Source: Bacteroidia bacterium (GTDB lineage Bacteria; Bacteroidota; Bacteroidia; Flavobacteriales; Flavobacteriaceae). From it: 64,000 nt of DNA. Numbering within the stretch: the stretch's first letter is position 1; every line of letters begins with the position of its first letter. The stretch lies in NCBI GenBank assembly GCA_030428705.1, contig JAUIDI010000002.1:620001-684000 (forward strand), written 5' to 3'. This document shows, in pieces, positions 17,490 through 25,726 of the stretch. A model generated the notes under the pieces. It was not told where the DNA came from and did not search any database. It worked only from the letters and a program-made list of their open reading frames with translations. A program made the translations under genes and the position numbers.

Positions 17490-18662
17490 ATGGCTAAAAA
17501 AGTCGAAGTAAAAGATTTATTGGAAGCAGGTGTGCATTTTGGCCACCTAACGCGAAAGTGGAACCCTAATATGGCGCCCTACATCTACATGGAGCGAAAC
17601 GGGATTCACGTAATCAACCTTTACAAAACCGTTGCAAAAATGGAGGAAGCCAATGAGGCCCTCAAAAAAATTGCAGCTTCAGGACGAAAAATTCTTTTCG
17701 TCGCCACCAAAAAACAGGCAAAGGACATCGTAGCCGAAAAAGTCGCGAACGTAAACATGCCCTACATTACCGAAAGGTGGCCGGGCGGTATGTTGACAAA
17801 TTTTGTTACGATCAGAAAGGCCGTCAAGAAAATGGCAGCTATCGACCGTATGAAAAAAGACGGTACTTTTCTTACGTTGTCCAAAAAAGAGCGGTTGCAA
17901 GTCGATCGTCTACGTGCCAAATTGGAAAAGAACCTCGGTTCAATTTCCGAAATGACCCGTTTACCGGGAGCATTGTTCGTCGTTGATACGATGCGCGAGC
18001 ATATTGCCGTGAAGGAGGCCCAAAAATTGAACATTCCTATTTTCGCGATGGTCGATACCAATGGTGATCCGCGTGATGTCGATTTCTTGATTCCTTCAAA
18101 TGATGATGCATCCAAATCGATAGACATCATTATGACACAGGTCACCAATGCGATTGCCGAAGGATTGGCCGAGCGTAAATCGGAGAAACAGTCCAAAGAT
18201 GAAGGTGATTCAGAAGAAGTAGAAGAAGAAGTGACAACAAGTGCCGTTGTCGACGATATGGAAGATGAGGCTCTCGAAGAAAAAGCCCCCAAAGCAAGAA
18301 TTGAAAAGCCTGCTGTACCAAAGTTCAAAAAAGACGTCGAAGAAGAGCCTGTTGAAGAAAAGACCGAAAAGGTCGAGGCTCCCAAAAAATCAAAGTCCAA
18401 AGCGGATAAAGATGACGACCTTACAAAAATTGAAGGTGCCGGACCTAAAGCAGCTGAAGCCCTTGTCAATGCAGGTTTGGACACTTTTGATAAAGTCTCC
18501 AAAGCAAAACCTGACGCAATAAAGGAAATCTTGACCGAAGCAAGTTCGAGAATGGCCCATCTAGATCCAACTTCTTGGCCAAAGCAAGCCAAGATGGCGG
18601 CAGAAGGCAAATGGGACGAACTCAAAGAATGGCAAGACAATGTCAAGGCCGGGGTAGAATAA
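17490..18662 (+). CDS. rpsB: 30S ribosomal protein S2 with C-terminal acidic linker and HhH-type domain
   Basis: 390 aa, against roughly 240-260 for ordinary S2. Residues 1-226 are a complete S2: LLEAGVHFGHLTRKWNP, VATKKQAKDIV, ERWPGGMLTNF, TRLPGALFVVD, NIPIFAMVDTNGDP, and the helix ending in IAEGLAERK. Residues 227-306 are a Glu/Lys-rich low-complexity linker. Residues 308-390 form a folded-looking domain starting LTKIEGAGPKAAEALVNAG, a helix-hairpin-helix signature, then a helix ending near SRMAHLDPTSWPKQAKMA and KWDELKEWQDNV. A similar domain is known to me as the C-terminal extension of Bacteroidota L21. It begins the rpsB-tsf operon. Confidence 0.96.
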   Translation: MAKKVEVKDLLEAGVHFGHLTRKWNPNMAPYIYMERNGIHVINLYKTVAKMEEANEALKKIAASGRKILFVATKKQAKDIVAEKVANVNMPYITERWPGGMLTNFVTIRKAVKKMAAIDRMKKDGTFLTLSKKERLQVDRLRAKLEKNLGSISEMTRLPGALFVVDTMREHIAVKEAQKLNIPIFAMVDTNGDPRDVDFLIPSNDDASKSIDIIMTQVTNAIAEGLAERKSEKQSKDEGDSEEVEEEVTTSAVVDDMEDEALEEKAPKARIEKPAVPKFKKDVEEEPVEEKTEKVEAPKKSKSKADKDDDLTKIEGAGPKAAEALVNAGLDTFDKVSKAKPDAIKEILTEASSRMAHLDPTSWPKQAKMAAEGKWDELKEWQDNVKAGVE

Positions 18663-18733
18663 TCGGCCAACGAATGGATTACTAATTTAAGATTGAACCA
18701 AAATTTTATCGGGTTCGACAAAAAACATAAAAA

Positions 18734-19561
18734 ATGATGGTAAAAATTACCGCAGCAGACGTAAATAAATTAAGAAAGACTACAGGCGCAGGTATGATGG
18801 ACTGCAAAAATGCCTTGGTCGAAGCGGAAGGAGATTTTGACAAAGCGATTGAGATTCTTCGTAAAAAAGGACAAAAGGTAGCCGCAAAGAGAGCCGATAG
18901 GGATTCTTCGGAAGGTGCGGCCATTGCGAAAGTCAATACCGAAAATACCGAAGGCGTAATCATCTCATTGAATTGTGAGACCGATTTCGTGGCAAAAAAC
19001 GAGACATTTGTAACCTTGGCAAACGAATTGGCCGAATTGGCATTGGGCCACGACAACAAAGACTCGTTCTTGGCCGCCGATTATAATGGTATCTCCGTTC
19101 AAGAAAAGTTGACCGAGCAGACTGGTGTCATCGGTGAAAAAATAGAGATTGGTGGATTTGCCAAGCTAAGTGCACCTTTTGTCGGTTCTTATATTCATGC
19201 TGGCAATAAAATTGCCACTTTGGTAGGGCTTTCAGCTGCTGTTGATGGTGCGGCCGTTGCCGCCAAAGATGTGGCCATGCAGGCAGCTGCGATGAATCCT
19301 GTTGCCCTGAACGAAGAAGGTGTTGACCAATCGATTATCGATAAGGAAATCGAAATCGCCAAAGATCAATTGCGCCAGGAAGGAAAACCGGAAGCCATGT
19401 TGGACAAAATCGCTCAAGGAAAGCTAAAGCGTTTCTTTAAGGACAATACTTTGGTAAACCAGGATTTCATTAAAGACAGTAAACAAAGTGTTGCCCAGTA
19501 TGTGAAATCGGTAAATACCGATTTGGAGGTTACGGGCTTTGAACGCGTCGCTTTAGGATAA
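18734..19561 (+). CDS. tsf: Elongation factor Ts
   Basis: 275 aa from the first of two adjacent ATGs (18734 and 18737); the second gives MVKITAADVNKLRK and is equally likely. It is the nucleotide exchange factor that releases GDP from EF-Tu. The N-terminal UBA-like motif (VNKLRKTTGAGMMDCKNALVEA), the core SLNCETDFVAKNE segment and HIHAGNK-like SYIHAGNK are intact, with later DQLRQEGKPEAMLDKIAQGKL. It lies 71 bp after rpsB in the conserved rpsB-tsf pair and ends at a strong terminator. Confidence 0.97.
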   Translation: MMVKITAADVNKLRKTTGAGMMDCKNALVEAEGDFDKAIEILRKKGQKVAAKRADRDSSEGAAIAKVNTENTEGVIISLNCETDFVAKNETFVTLANELAELALGHDNKDSFLAADYNGISVQEKLTEQTGVIGEKIEIGGFAKLSAPFVGSYIHAGNKIATLVGLSAAVDGAAVAAKDVAMQAAAMNPVALNEEGVDQSIIDKEIEIAKDQLRQEGKPEAMLDKIAQGKLKRFFKDNTLVNQDFIKDSKQSVAQYVKSVNTDLEVTGFERVALG

Positions 19562-19582
19562 ATCTTTAGATCATACCAAAAC

Positions 19583-19613
19583 AAAAAGCCCCGGCCAATG
19601 GCCGGGGCTTTTT
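19583..19613. terminator. Bidirectional intrinsic terminator between tsf and the DUF4097 operon
   Basis: A perfect 9-bp GC stem (GCCCCGGCC/GGCCGGGGC) with an AAT loop is flanked by five A on the left and five T on the right. It ends tsf on the plus strand and, from the other side, the convergent DUF4097 operon whose last stop is at 19634. Confidence 0.92.
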
Positions 19614-19633
19614 GTTCTATCGAAACCTCGATT

Positions 19634-20446
19634 TTATTTTGACCGAATGATAATATCACCGTTAAAGGTTTTAAAAAGCATTTCAGGTCCTCCACCGTTG
19701 ATACTTCCATTGACCCATTGTTCGATTTTGACCTTGTATTTTCCCCCGGAATTATTTTTATCGACTACGGGCTTTTGCTTATCCACCGCCATGTCAAAAT
19801 CGGTGAAGATATCGCCCATTTCCGATTTCAGTTTTAAATCGGCTTTTGTTGCACTTGGAAACGTAACCTCCAAATCACCGTTCATACTACTAAAAGCCAT
19901 ACTCGCCCCACTGTTGACCGATATAAAATTCACTTTGATATCACCGTTGACCGTATCTGCAGAAACGGATCCGCTCACGTCTTCAACCGTTATCTCCCCA
20001 TTGACATTGCTGATCTCGAACTCACCCTTGACGCCATTTACCGTAATGTTTCCTTTGTTCACCGTACCCAATTTCAAGGAAAAATTGACCGGTACTTTGA
20101 TTTCAAGATTGGTCGGCTTGTTCCATTGCTCATTGATGATCTGAACCGTATTGTTTTTTTCCTCGGCACTTATTTTCATGGAACTGTTTTCGATTCGTTT
20201 AAGTCCGTCTTTTTCCTTTTTGTCCTTATAGTGCCCCTTATCATTTCCAAAGGAAGCCTTGACGATTACTTCGGTGCCCTCATAGGCTATTACGTCGATA
20301 GATCCCGCCAATTGTTCGACAATCAACTTACCCGAGCTACCAGGATTGCTCAAAGGTACCGTGAACAGTTCGACACTATCTTCCTGGGCACTTAAAATCA
20401 GGGGTACCCAAAGCAATGCAATTAAAATTATCCTTAAATTCTTCAT
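19634..20446 (-). CDS. DUF4097-type beta-repeat secreted protein (copy 1)
   Basis: 270 aa. The signal peptide (MKNLRIILIALLWVPLILSAQ) predicts export. The mature protein is built of short repeated beta units of the form xINGxIxVxxVxG, for example NKGNITVNGVKGEFEISNVNGEITV and VNGDIKV, the right-handed beta-solenoid pattern of DUF4097/DUF4098 proteins. It ends FKTFNGDIIIRSK. It is the last gene of a sigma factor / anti-sigma / DUF4097 x2 cluster, 29 bp after its paralogue. A structural or adhesive surface role is possible; no catalytic motif is visible. Confidence 0.75.
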   Translation of the reverse strand: MKNLRIILIALLWVPLILSAQEDSVELFTVPLSNPGSSGKLIVEQLAGSIDVIAYEGTEVIVKASFGNDKGHYKDKKEKDGLKRIENSSMKISAEEKNNTVQIINEQWNKPTNLEIKVPVNFSLKLGTVNKGNITVNGVKGEFEISNVNGEITVEDVSGSVSADTVNGDIKVNFISVNSGASMAFSSMNGDLEVTFPSATKADLKLKSEMGDIFTDFDMAVDKQKPVVDKNNSGGKYKVKIEQWVNGSINGGGPEMLFKTFNGDIIIRSK

Positions 20447-20475
20447 GATATCGTATTTTAAATTCTCGTTCTTAA

Positions 20476-21342
20476 TTATATTTTTTTGATTATCACATCA
20501 CCGTTCAAGGTCTCAAAGTCGAATTCAAGACCGCCTTTACCGATCTGGACCACAGGTTTCGATTCATAGCGATACTTGGTGTTCTTACCACCGGATCCAT
20601 CTTTAGTAGTCCTGGCAAACTGCTTCGCGATATCGAAATCAGTGAATAGTTCTCCGTTCATGCTTTTAAAGGCTATATCCGCTGAGAGGTCTTTTTGATA
20701 GGTAATATTGATATCGCCGTTCAACGAATAATACGTGGAAGATGCAACCGGGTTATCGGCATACGAAATACGGACTTCGCCATTGATACAGTGTACTTTG
20801 GTCTGTCCCGTAATGTTCATCAATTCAATACCTCCGTTGATATTATTGGCATTGATATAGGTGCCGCGCGTGTTTTTAACCAAAATCTCACCATCATTGA
20901 TAGCTCCGACCTTAAGCTGACTTTCTTTTGGCATTTTGACTTTAAAATTGAGTGTGTGTTCATACGGTGATTCTTCCCAACCATTACAATCAATGGAAGT
21001 AAAACGACCGTCCTTATAATGCATATTGGGCACATCCGGATAAACGATCAATCGACCATTTGCGTGCAACACATTGACCCCGACTTCCTTTTTGCCGAGT
21101 TCCAAATCATTCGCATTACGCGCGGAAATAACCTTATCGACTTCAAGCAGTACAATGTCGCCATCATACCCTTCAACGGTTATCGATCCGTTCAAATTAT
21201 GAACTTCGAGCATTCTTTCATTTCCGGTGTTCTTATAGGCCAGTTCTTTTTTGATAACTTCCTTGAACTCTTTTTTTTGCGCCGTGGCGTTTTGCATGCC
21301 CAAGAATACCACTAGGGCCATACAGGTAATCGTTTTTTTCAT
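20476..21342 (-). CDS. DUF4097-type beta-repeat secreted protein (copy 2)
   Basis: 288 aa. Signal peptide MKKTITCMALVVFLGMQNATAQ. Repeated beta units are seen at NLNGSITVEGYDGDIVLLEV, INDGEILVKNTRG, INGGIELMNITGQTKV and SLNGDINITYQ, ending FDFETLNGDVIIKKI, matching the C-terminal pattern of the downstream copy. It retains GSGGKNTKYRYESKPVVQIGKGG before the last repeat, the counterpart of NNSGGKYKVKIEQWVNG in copy 1. It starts 43 bp downstream of the anti-sigma gene and is probably in the same transcript. Confidence 0.75.
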   Translation of the reverse strand: MKKTITCMALVVFLGMQNATAQKKEFKEVIKKELAYKNTGNERMLEVHNLNGSITVEGYDGDIVLLEVDKVISARNANDLELGKKEVGVNVLHANGRLIVYPDVPNMHYKDGRFTSIDCNGWEESPYEHTLNFKVKMPKESQLKVGAINDGEILVKNTRGTYINANNINGGIELMNITGQTKVHCINGEVRISYADNPVASSTYYSLNGDINITYQKDLSADIAFKSMNGELFTDFDIAKQFARTTKDGSGGKNTKYRYESKPVVQIGKGGLEFDFETLNGDVIIKKI

Positions 21343-21385
21343 GATTCTAAAATTTGACTGTTCGTAAATTAATTGATGAATATTT

Positions 21386-22192
21386 TTAAATTATCGATGC
21401 TATCGATGTTTCCAATTTCTTTTTTACCGATGCGTCCAATTCCTTGGAACGTATAAGTTTCTTGAACGGTTCTATCGATTTTTTCTCTTGCAATGCTACC
21501 ATTAGATTGGCCAGTGTCACTTGAACAATAGGGGAATCTTGTTTTACTATGGATTGTACCAGGCCTTCCCGAACCAAAGGCTCGTCGAGATAATTGGTCA
21601 ACGATTCTATGGCGGCCAAGCGTACATTTACATTGGCATCATTATTCAATGTCTGTAACAAGGCATTGATTACCTTTTCGTCGACCTTTGCAATTTTATT
21701 GGCCTCATTGATACCTTGTAGCCGTTTGTTGGCCGAAGGCTGATCCAATAAGGTAAGTACCAGTTTTTCACGTACGGCTTCGGTTTCATCATTTTCAACG
21801 ACCGTAGTCTTTACAAACCCCTCTGATCGGCCATCGGAATTTAAATAGTAACCCAAACCAACTCCCAAGAAGAGAAGTAAAATGCCATAGGCCATCTGTG
21901 GTTTCCAAAGGATTTCGGCAAATGCGGCCAACCAACCTTTGGAATTTCCTTTGGACTTTTCGACTTTTTCGATTTCACCGTGGAGCATCTCAAAAAAGCG
22001 CTCGTCCATCGCTTCGGAAGGCTCAGGAACTTTGCTGTCGTCAAGTCCATCCCAAGTTCGTTTCAATGCTTCAAACTGTTCTCGATGTTCAGGATTCCCT
22101 TGCAGGAATTCTTCGAACCCTTTTCTTTCATCCTCGTTCAAAGTATTCGCCAGATACTCCATCATAGCTATTTCAAACTTTTCCTTATTCAT
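21386..22192 (-). CDS. Anti-sigma-like membrane protein with periplasmic HEAT repeats
   Basis: 268 aa. The N-terminal ~85 residues are an acidic helical domain typical of Bacteroidota anti-sigma proteins, without the His-Cys-Cys zinc motif. A single transmembrane segment lies at about 98-117 (AYGILLLFLGVGLGYYLN), so the C-terminal part is periplasmic. That part (about 140-268) shows HEAT-type helix pairs: VINALLQTLNNDANVNVRLAAIESL, LVREGLVQSIVKQDSPIVQVTLANLMVAL and SIEPFKKLIRSKELDASVKKKLE. It starts 4 bp after the sigma factor stop, consistent with coupled synthesis. It probably holds the sigma factor at the membrane and senses an envelope partner through the HEAT domain (inference). Confidence 0.75.
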   Translation of the reverse strand: MNKEKFEIAMMEYLANTLNEDERKGFEEFLQGNPEHREQFEALKRTWDGLDDSKVPEPSEAMDERFFEMLHGEIEKVEKSKGNSKGWLAAFAEILWKPQMAYGILLLFLGVGLGYYLNSDGRSEGFVKTTVVENDETEAVREKLVLTLLDQPSANKRLQGINEANKIAKVDEKVINALLQTLNNDANVNVRLAAIESLTNYLDEPLVREGLVQSIVKQDSPIVQVTLANLMVALQEKKSIEPFKKLIRSKELDASVKKKLETSIASII

Positions 22193-22196
22193 AGTA

Positions 22197-22751
22197 TCAA
22201 CTATTTTCCAATTGTAAAAAAATGGTGCGTAAATCGTTCAAGGCCCTATGCGCCTTTACCTTGGCCGCTCCTTCACTACAACCCAACATCTCCCCTATCT
22301 CGCTGAACTTAATTTCCTTGTATTTACTTAAAATCAATATTTCACGTTTTTCGACCGGTAATTTCTGCATAGCCCTGTTCAACAACGATACCGAATCGTT
22401 TTGATCCATTATCGAATTCAAATCCTTGTCATCGTACAGTTTGTATTCCACTGAATCCAAATCGCTCTGCATGTTTCCGTTCTTGTTCTTTCGGTAATAA
22501 TCATAATTCACATTACGGGCCGTCTTGAACATCCAGGCACTATAAGATCCTTCTCCTGTGAACGTATACCTGTATTTCAGCATTCTTACGAAAACATTCT
22601 GTACCAGATCCTCGCTTATAGCGGCATTGTTGTTCATGTTGTAAAAGAACCCGAACAATCTTTTTTTATGGCGTTCGTACAAGAGGCCGAGTTTATCCAA
22701 CTCGCCGGATTTTACTTTAAGCATCAATGCGTTATCGGTTAGCTGCTGCAT
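22197..22751 (-). CDS. ECF-type RNA polymerase sigma factor
   Basis: 184 aa. Region 2 is recognisable from LGLLYERHKKRLFGFFYNM through EDLVQNVFVRMLKYR and AWMFKTARNVNYDYYRK. Region 4 has LPVEKREILILSKYKEIKFSEIGEMLGCSEGAAKVKAHRAL, the helix-turn-helix that reads the -35 element. It is first in the operon with its anti-sigma and two DUF4097 genes, the standard arrangement of an envelope-responsive ECF system. A candidate self-regulated promoter lies at 22775-22797. Confidence 0.93.
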   Translation of the reverse strand: MQQLTDNALMLKVKSGELDKLGLLYERHKKRLFGFFYNMNNNAAISEDLVQNVFVRMLKYRYTFTGEGSYSAWMFKTARNVNYDYYRKNKNGNMQSDLDSVEYKLYDDKDLNSIMDQNDSVSLLNRAMQKLPVEKREILILSKYKEIKFSEIGEMLGCSEGAAKVKAHRALNDLRTIFLQLENS

Positions 22752-22774
22752 TTTTCTGTCTTCAAAAGGGTAAA

Positions 22775-22797
22775 CCGAGGTTTTTGGAAAAGGTTAC
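22775..22797 (-). promoter_or_regulatory. Candidate ECF promoter of the sigma operon
   Basis: On the minus strand GTAACC (22792-22797) is followed after 14 bp by CGG (22775-22777), about 25 bp upstream of the sigma factor ATG. A TGTAAC-type -35 with a CG-containing -10 is typical of ECF promoters, and no good primary-sigma match is present. Tentative. Confidence 0.35.
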
Positions 22798-22829
22798 AAA
22801 AAATTTGAAATTTCTTTTAAAATAGGCAT

Positions 22830-22860
22830 AAAAAAAACGCCACCTAATTAGGTAGCGTTT
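22830..22860 (-). terminator. Intrinsic terminator of the HTH/membrane protein operon
   Basis: On the minus strand, an ACGCTACCTAA/TTAGGTGGCGT hairpin (one G-T style mismatch) is followed by seven T. It sits 18 bp beyond the stop of the HTH gene. Confidence 0.85.
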
Positions 22861-22877
22861 CTGTATCGCCCACATCA

Positions 22878-23084
22878 TCACTCCCAGTCCGATTCTTCCA
22901 ACTCGAAGAGTTCGTTTACCGACACTTTGAAAATACTTGAAAGTCGCATTGAAAGAACTGTCGAAGGAACGTATTTGCCAAGTTCCATGGCATTGATCGT
23001 CTGCCTACTGACCTTGGCCTTCTCCGCCAGTGTCGCCTGTGTCATGTTATGTATTGCCCGCTGTACTTTTATACTATTCTTCAT
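22878..23084 (-). CDS. XRE-family helix-turn-helix regulator
   Basis: 68 aa from the ATG at 23084 (MKNSIKVQRAIHNM); a TTG two codons upstream is not needed. The whole protein is a Cro/CI-type HTH: TQATLAEKAKVSRQTINAMELGKYVPSTVLSMRLSSIFKVSVNELFELEE. The RQTINAMELGKY recognition helix is typical of small stand-alone regulators paired with a membrane protein. Its start overlaps the end of the upstream membrane protein gene by 11 bp, so the two are translationally linked. It may regulate its own operon (inference). Confidence 0.9.
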   Translation of the reverse strand: MKNSIKVQRAIHNMTQATLAEKAKVSRQTINAMELGKYVPSTVLSMRLSSIFKVSVNELFELEESDWE

Positions 23085-23550
23085 ATACAAGGGATTTTTT
23101 CAGTTTCACCATGGCCCAATTGAACTTCGCAATGAAGAAAATCAATATGTTGAACATATTAAAAACCATCACCCAATAAAAGGAAAGGTCGTAAAGAAAA
23201 AGAAATGCCAAAATTAAAATTCCATAGTTCCAATATGTGGCCCAGACCAACGATTGCAACCTTATTTTCTGAATCAACTCATCTTCGTCCCTTTCTTTTG
23301 AAAAAGCAACGAAAATGGCTCCTACGATAAAGAGAATTCCCAAAATTTCATTGAGGATGTTGTTTTCGACAAGGCCAACGAATTTCTGTTCCCCTAAAAA
23401 TTCATCGATAAAAAACCCAGGGACGACAACATCAAAATAACTCGGTTCCCATTCATAGATTACCGTATAAATACCCAATAAAAAAGTAGGTATCACTAAA
23501 ACCCATCCTATTCTGTTAAACCTGTGCGGAAGCAAATAATTGACTTTCAT
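23074..23550 (-). CDS. Four-helix membrane protein paired with an HTH regulator
   Basis: 158 aa from the ATG at 23550 (MKVNYLLPHRFNRIGW). An upstream TTG at 23568 lies inside the predicted promoter. About four transmembrane segments are visible: GWVLVIPTFLLGIYTVI, ILNEILGILFIVGAIFVAF, WNYGILILAFLFLYDL and VMVFNMFNILIFFI. A charged cytoplasmic loop SKERDEDELIQKIRLQSL separates the middle pair. No catalytic motif. The pairing of such a protein with a 68-aa HTH gene is common in Bacteroidota, but its function is not known to me. Confidence 0.8.
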   Translation of the reverse strand: MKVNYLLPHRFNRIGWVLVIPTFLLGIYTVIYEWEPSYFDVVVPGFFIDEFLGEQKFVGLVENNILNEILGILFIVGAIFVAFSKERDEDELIQKIRLQSLVWATYWNYGILILAFLFLYDLSFYWVMVFNMFNILIFFIAKFNWAMVKLKKSLVYEE

Positions 23551-23565
23551 TTGAATTGTTTTAAT

Positions 23566-23596
23566 CAAAAGTAAAATATTTATTACTAAATGACAA
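23566..23596 (-). promoter_or_regulatory. Promoter of the membrane protein/HTH operon
   Basis: On the minus strand TTG (23594-23596), 20 bp, TACTTTTG (23566-23573). This is one base longer than the ideal spacer but otherwise a consensus Bacteroidota promoter. It places the transcript start near 23560, ten bases before the ATG at 23550. Confidence 0.7.
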
Positions 23597-23646
23597 GTAT
23601 ATTTTACATTTTATTTTAAGAATATTTGCTTTTCAGTCCTTCCTTC

Positions 23647-23674
23647 AAAAAAAACACCGCCAGGCGGCGGTGCG
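23647..23674 (-). terminator. Intrinsic terminator of the M61 peptidase gene
   Basis: On the minus strand CACCGCCGCCTGGCGGTG folds on itself and is followed by eight T. It lies 23 bp past the stop at 23697. Confidence 0.9.
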
Positions 23675-23696
23675 AATAAATCAAATGAATGTGGTT

Positions 23697-25571
23697 TTAG
23701 CCCTTAAGCCATGCTTCCCGAAGTGCTGCTTGTTCGGTACTTGAACCTTCAGCAGTAACTATTTCATCCACCATTAAAGTTGGGCTTCCCACTTTGCCTT
23801 CCACAGAAATTTCTTTCCCATTCCTATCGACTATCATTTTAATTTCCGTATCGGGCGTCCATCCAAAGCTTTGTCCTATTATCGGGCGAATTGCCTCCAA
23901 ATTAATGGGTGTGTCATTGATGCTCTTAATGACATCACCGCCTTGAAGGCCCAGTTCTTTATAAAACGTGCTCAACTCGATTCCCTTTCGAACAAAAACG
24001 GCATCGTCATTAGACTGATCGACATCGATAAACGGAACTTCCCCATCTAGAAAATAACCGGTCTCCTTTTCCGAAGTTGTCGTTTCAAGACCGACTTTGC
24101 CCAAATATCGGCTATAGTCTATGGGCGTATCGCCGATAACGTGTGTATCAAAAAACTCCCGCACTTCAGGGTAGGTCATCGCAACAATCTCATCTATCAA
24201 ATTTTCATCTTTGAAAGGTGTATTGTTGCCATATTTCTTCGAAAGCTCTTTCATCATCCATAGCACTCCCTTTTCGCCATTGCTTTTCTCACGCAGCAAT
24301 ATATCAAGGGTCATATTGATCAATGTCCCTTTTTCATATACATTGACATAATTTGCCTTATAAGGTTCCTCTAAAATATTTTGGCTCATCACGGTAAACG
24401 ACATCGTATCGTCATAGGACTTTGCATTGTTTATTTTACCAATTATGCGCTCATAAAATTCCGTCTCATCGATCAACCCTTGCTGTATCTGAAACAAATT
24501 GGCGAAATATTCTGTGGTACCCTCGTACATCCAAAGATGCTTTGACATTTTCGGATCGTTGAAATCGAAAAACTGTATCTCTTCCGAATGAACGTTCAAC
24601 GGCGTGACAATATGAAAGAACTCATGTGAGACTACGTCGACCATTGCCTGTTCCAGGGCTTCTTTTTGCATCACCTCGGGTAAGACCACAACGGTTGAAG
24701 TATGATGTTCCAAAGCTCCGAAGCCATTGGCATCGTCATCTCCCATTTCCGATAGGTACAACAAAATGTTGTATTCTTTTGTACCATCGACATCTCCTAA
24801 AAAGGTTTTTTGGGCAATCATCATTTTTTCCATACGGTCTTTCAAACTAGAGGCCGTATACGTTCCATTTGGGGAGTACACGCTTAACGTAACGGTAATA
24901 TCATTGATCTTGAAAGATTCGGTATTCGGTTTTGAATACAATATGGGATTGTCGATGACATCGAAATAACGACCCGCCAGAAAAACCTCTAAACTCGGGT
25001 TATCCGTTTCGGTTTTCTTTATTAGCGATGTGGTAGATTCCAGTCCAGCCGGTTTTTTGACGGACAATTCGTAGGGCACTTCTTTGAGTCCATCAAAGTA
25101 GCCCACAAAACCATGAAGGTTCAGCATGAAATTTTCACCCTTTAGAATATTCGTACCTGCTGGGGAAAATACGGCTTCGTCAACTTCGTTTTCGGTATCA
25201 TAGGTATCATTGACCCAATAGGTAACTTTGTCAAGATTCTTACCGTCTGAAATAGTCCAGGTATTGTCATCGGCCTTCGAGACAGCCAATTCCTTTCCAT
25301 CGTAATCCAGAGCCTTAAGACCCTCGATATATTTACCGTAGTTATCACTGCTATAGGTGCCGGGAACCGTTTTTGGTATATAAAAGGAAACCGATTCTTG
25401 GGTAAAGGCGCCAGGGTCGATTTCTACCATGACCTTATCGTCAACGATATTGTCCAGGTCCAAAATGGCACTGATCGGCGTTTTATCCGCAGCAGGAATC
25501 GATTTTACTGAACCACAGCCGTACAACATGCCGAAAACGAGCACTATTATTCCTAATTTTCTGATCATCAT
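23697..25571 (-). CDS. M61-family zinc aminopeptidase lipoprotein with PDZ domain
   Basis: 624 aa. Lipobox LYGC at residues 16-19 predicts membrane anchoring. An N-terminal beta domain is followed by the gluzincin catalytic region: HEFFH at 316-320 (two zinc-binding histidines and the catalytic Glu) and YEGTTEY with E350 as likely third ligand. A C-terminal PDZ-like domain is at about 505-600 (FVRKGIELSTFYKELGLQGGDVIKSINDTPIN). M61 enzymes are glycyl aminopeptidases that trim N-terminal residues from peptides. It is a single-gene unit with its own terminator. A weak -7-like TAATCTTG lies upstream. Family assignment is firm; substrate unknown. Confidence 0.92.
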   Translation of the reverse strand: MMIRKLGIIVLVFGMLYGCGSVKSIPAADKTPISAILDLDNIVDDKVMVEIDPGAFTQESVSFYIPKTVPGTYSSDNYGKYIEGLKALDYDGKELAVSKADDNTWTISDGKNLDKVTYWVNDTYDTENEVDEAVFSPAGTNILKGENFMLNLHGFVGYFDGLKEVPYELSVKKPAGLESTTSLIKKTETDNPSLEVFLAGRYFDVIDNPILYSKPNTESFKINDITVTLSVYSPNGTYTASSLKDRMEKMMIAQKTFLGDVDGTKEYNILLYLSEMGDDDANGFGALEHHTSTVVVLPEVMQKEALEQAMVDVVSHEFFHIVTPLNVHSEEIQFFDFNDPKMSKHLWMYEGTTEYFANLFQIQQGLIDETEFYERIIGKINNAKSYDDTMSFTVMSQNILEEPYKANYVNVYEKGTLINMTLDILLREKSNGEKGVLWMMKELSKKYGNNTPFKDENLIDEIVAMTYPEVREFFDTHVIGDTPIDYSRYLGKVGLETTTSEKETGYFLDGEVPFIDVDQSNDDAVFVRKGIELSTFYKELGLQGGDVIKSINDTPINLEAIRPIIGQSFGWTPDTEIKMIVDRNGKEISVEGKVGSPTLMVDEIVTAEGSSTEQAALREAWLKG

Positions 25572-25698
25572 ATATATAGTTATAGATTTTTAAGCGCTGC
25601 AAGATTATAAAATTTGGTACACATGGATGGCATTATTGTGAAATAATTAAGGATTCTTTTAAGGCCTTTCTTCCCTGCCGTCCATAACTTTTTTTGAT

Positions 25699-25706
25699 TA
25701 TTTTTG
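25699..25706 (+). promoter_or_regulatory. -7 element upstream of pyrH
   Basis: TATTTTTG matches TAnnTTTG 20 bp before the pyrH start. No TTG is found at the expected -33 distance, so this is only half of a consensus promoter. Confidence 0.4.
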
Positions 25707-25726
25707 TTCGGAATTAAACACGACCG

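Noticed and set aside
17762-18721. Long open frame on the minus strand across S2
   Set aside because: Antisense to rpsB and rich in Ser/Ala/Phe as expected from the reverse of Glu/Lys codons. It is a composition effect.
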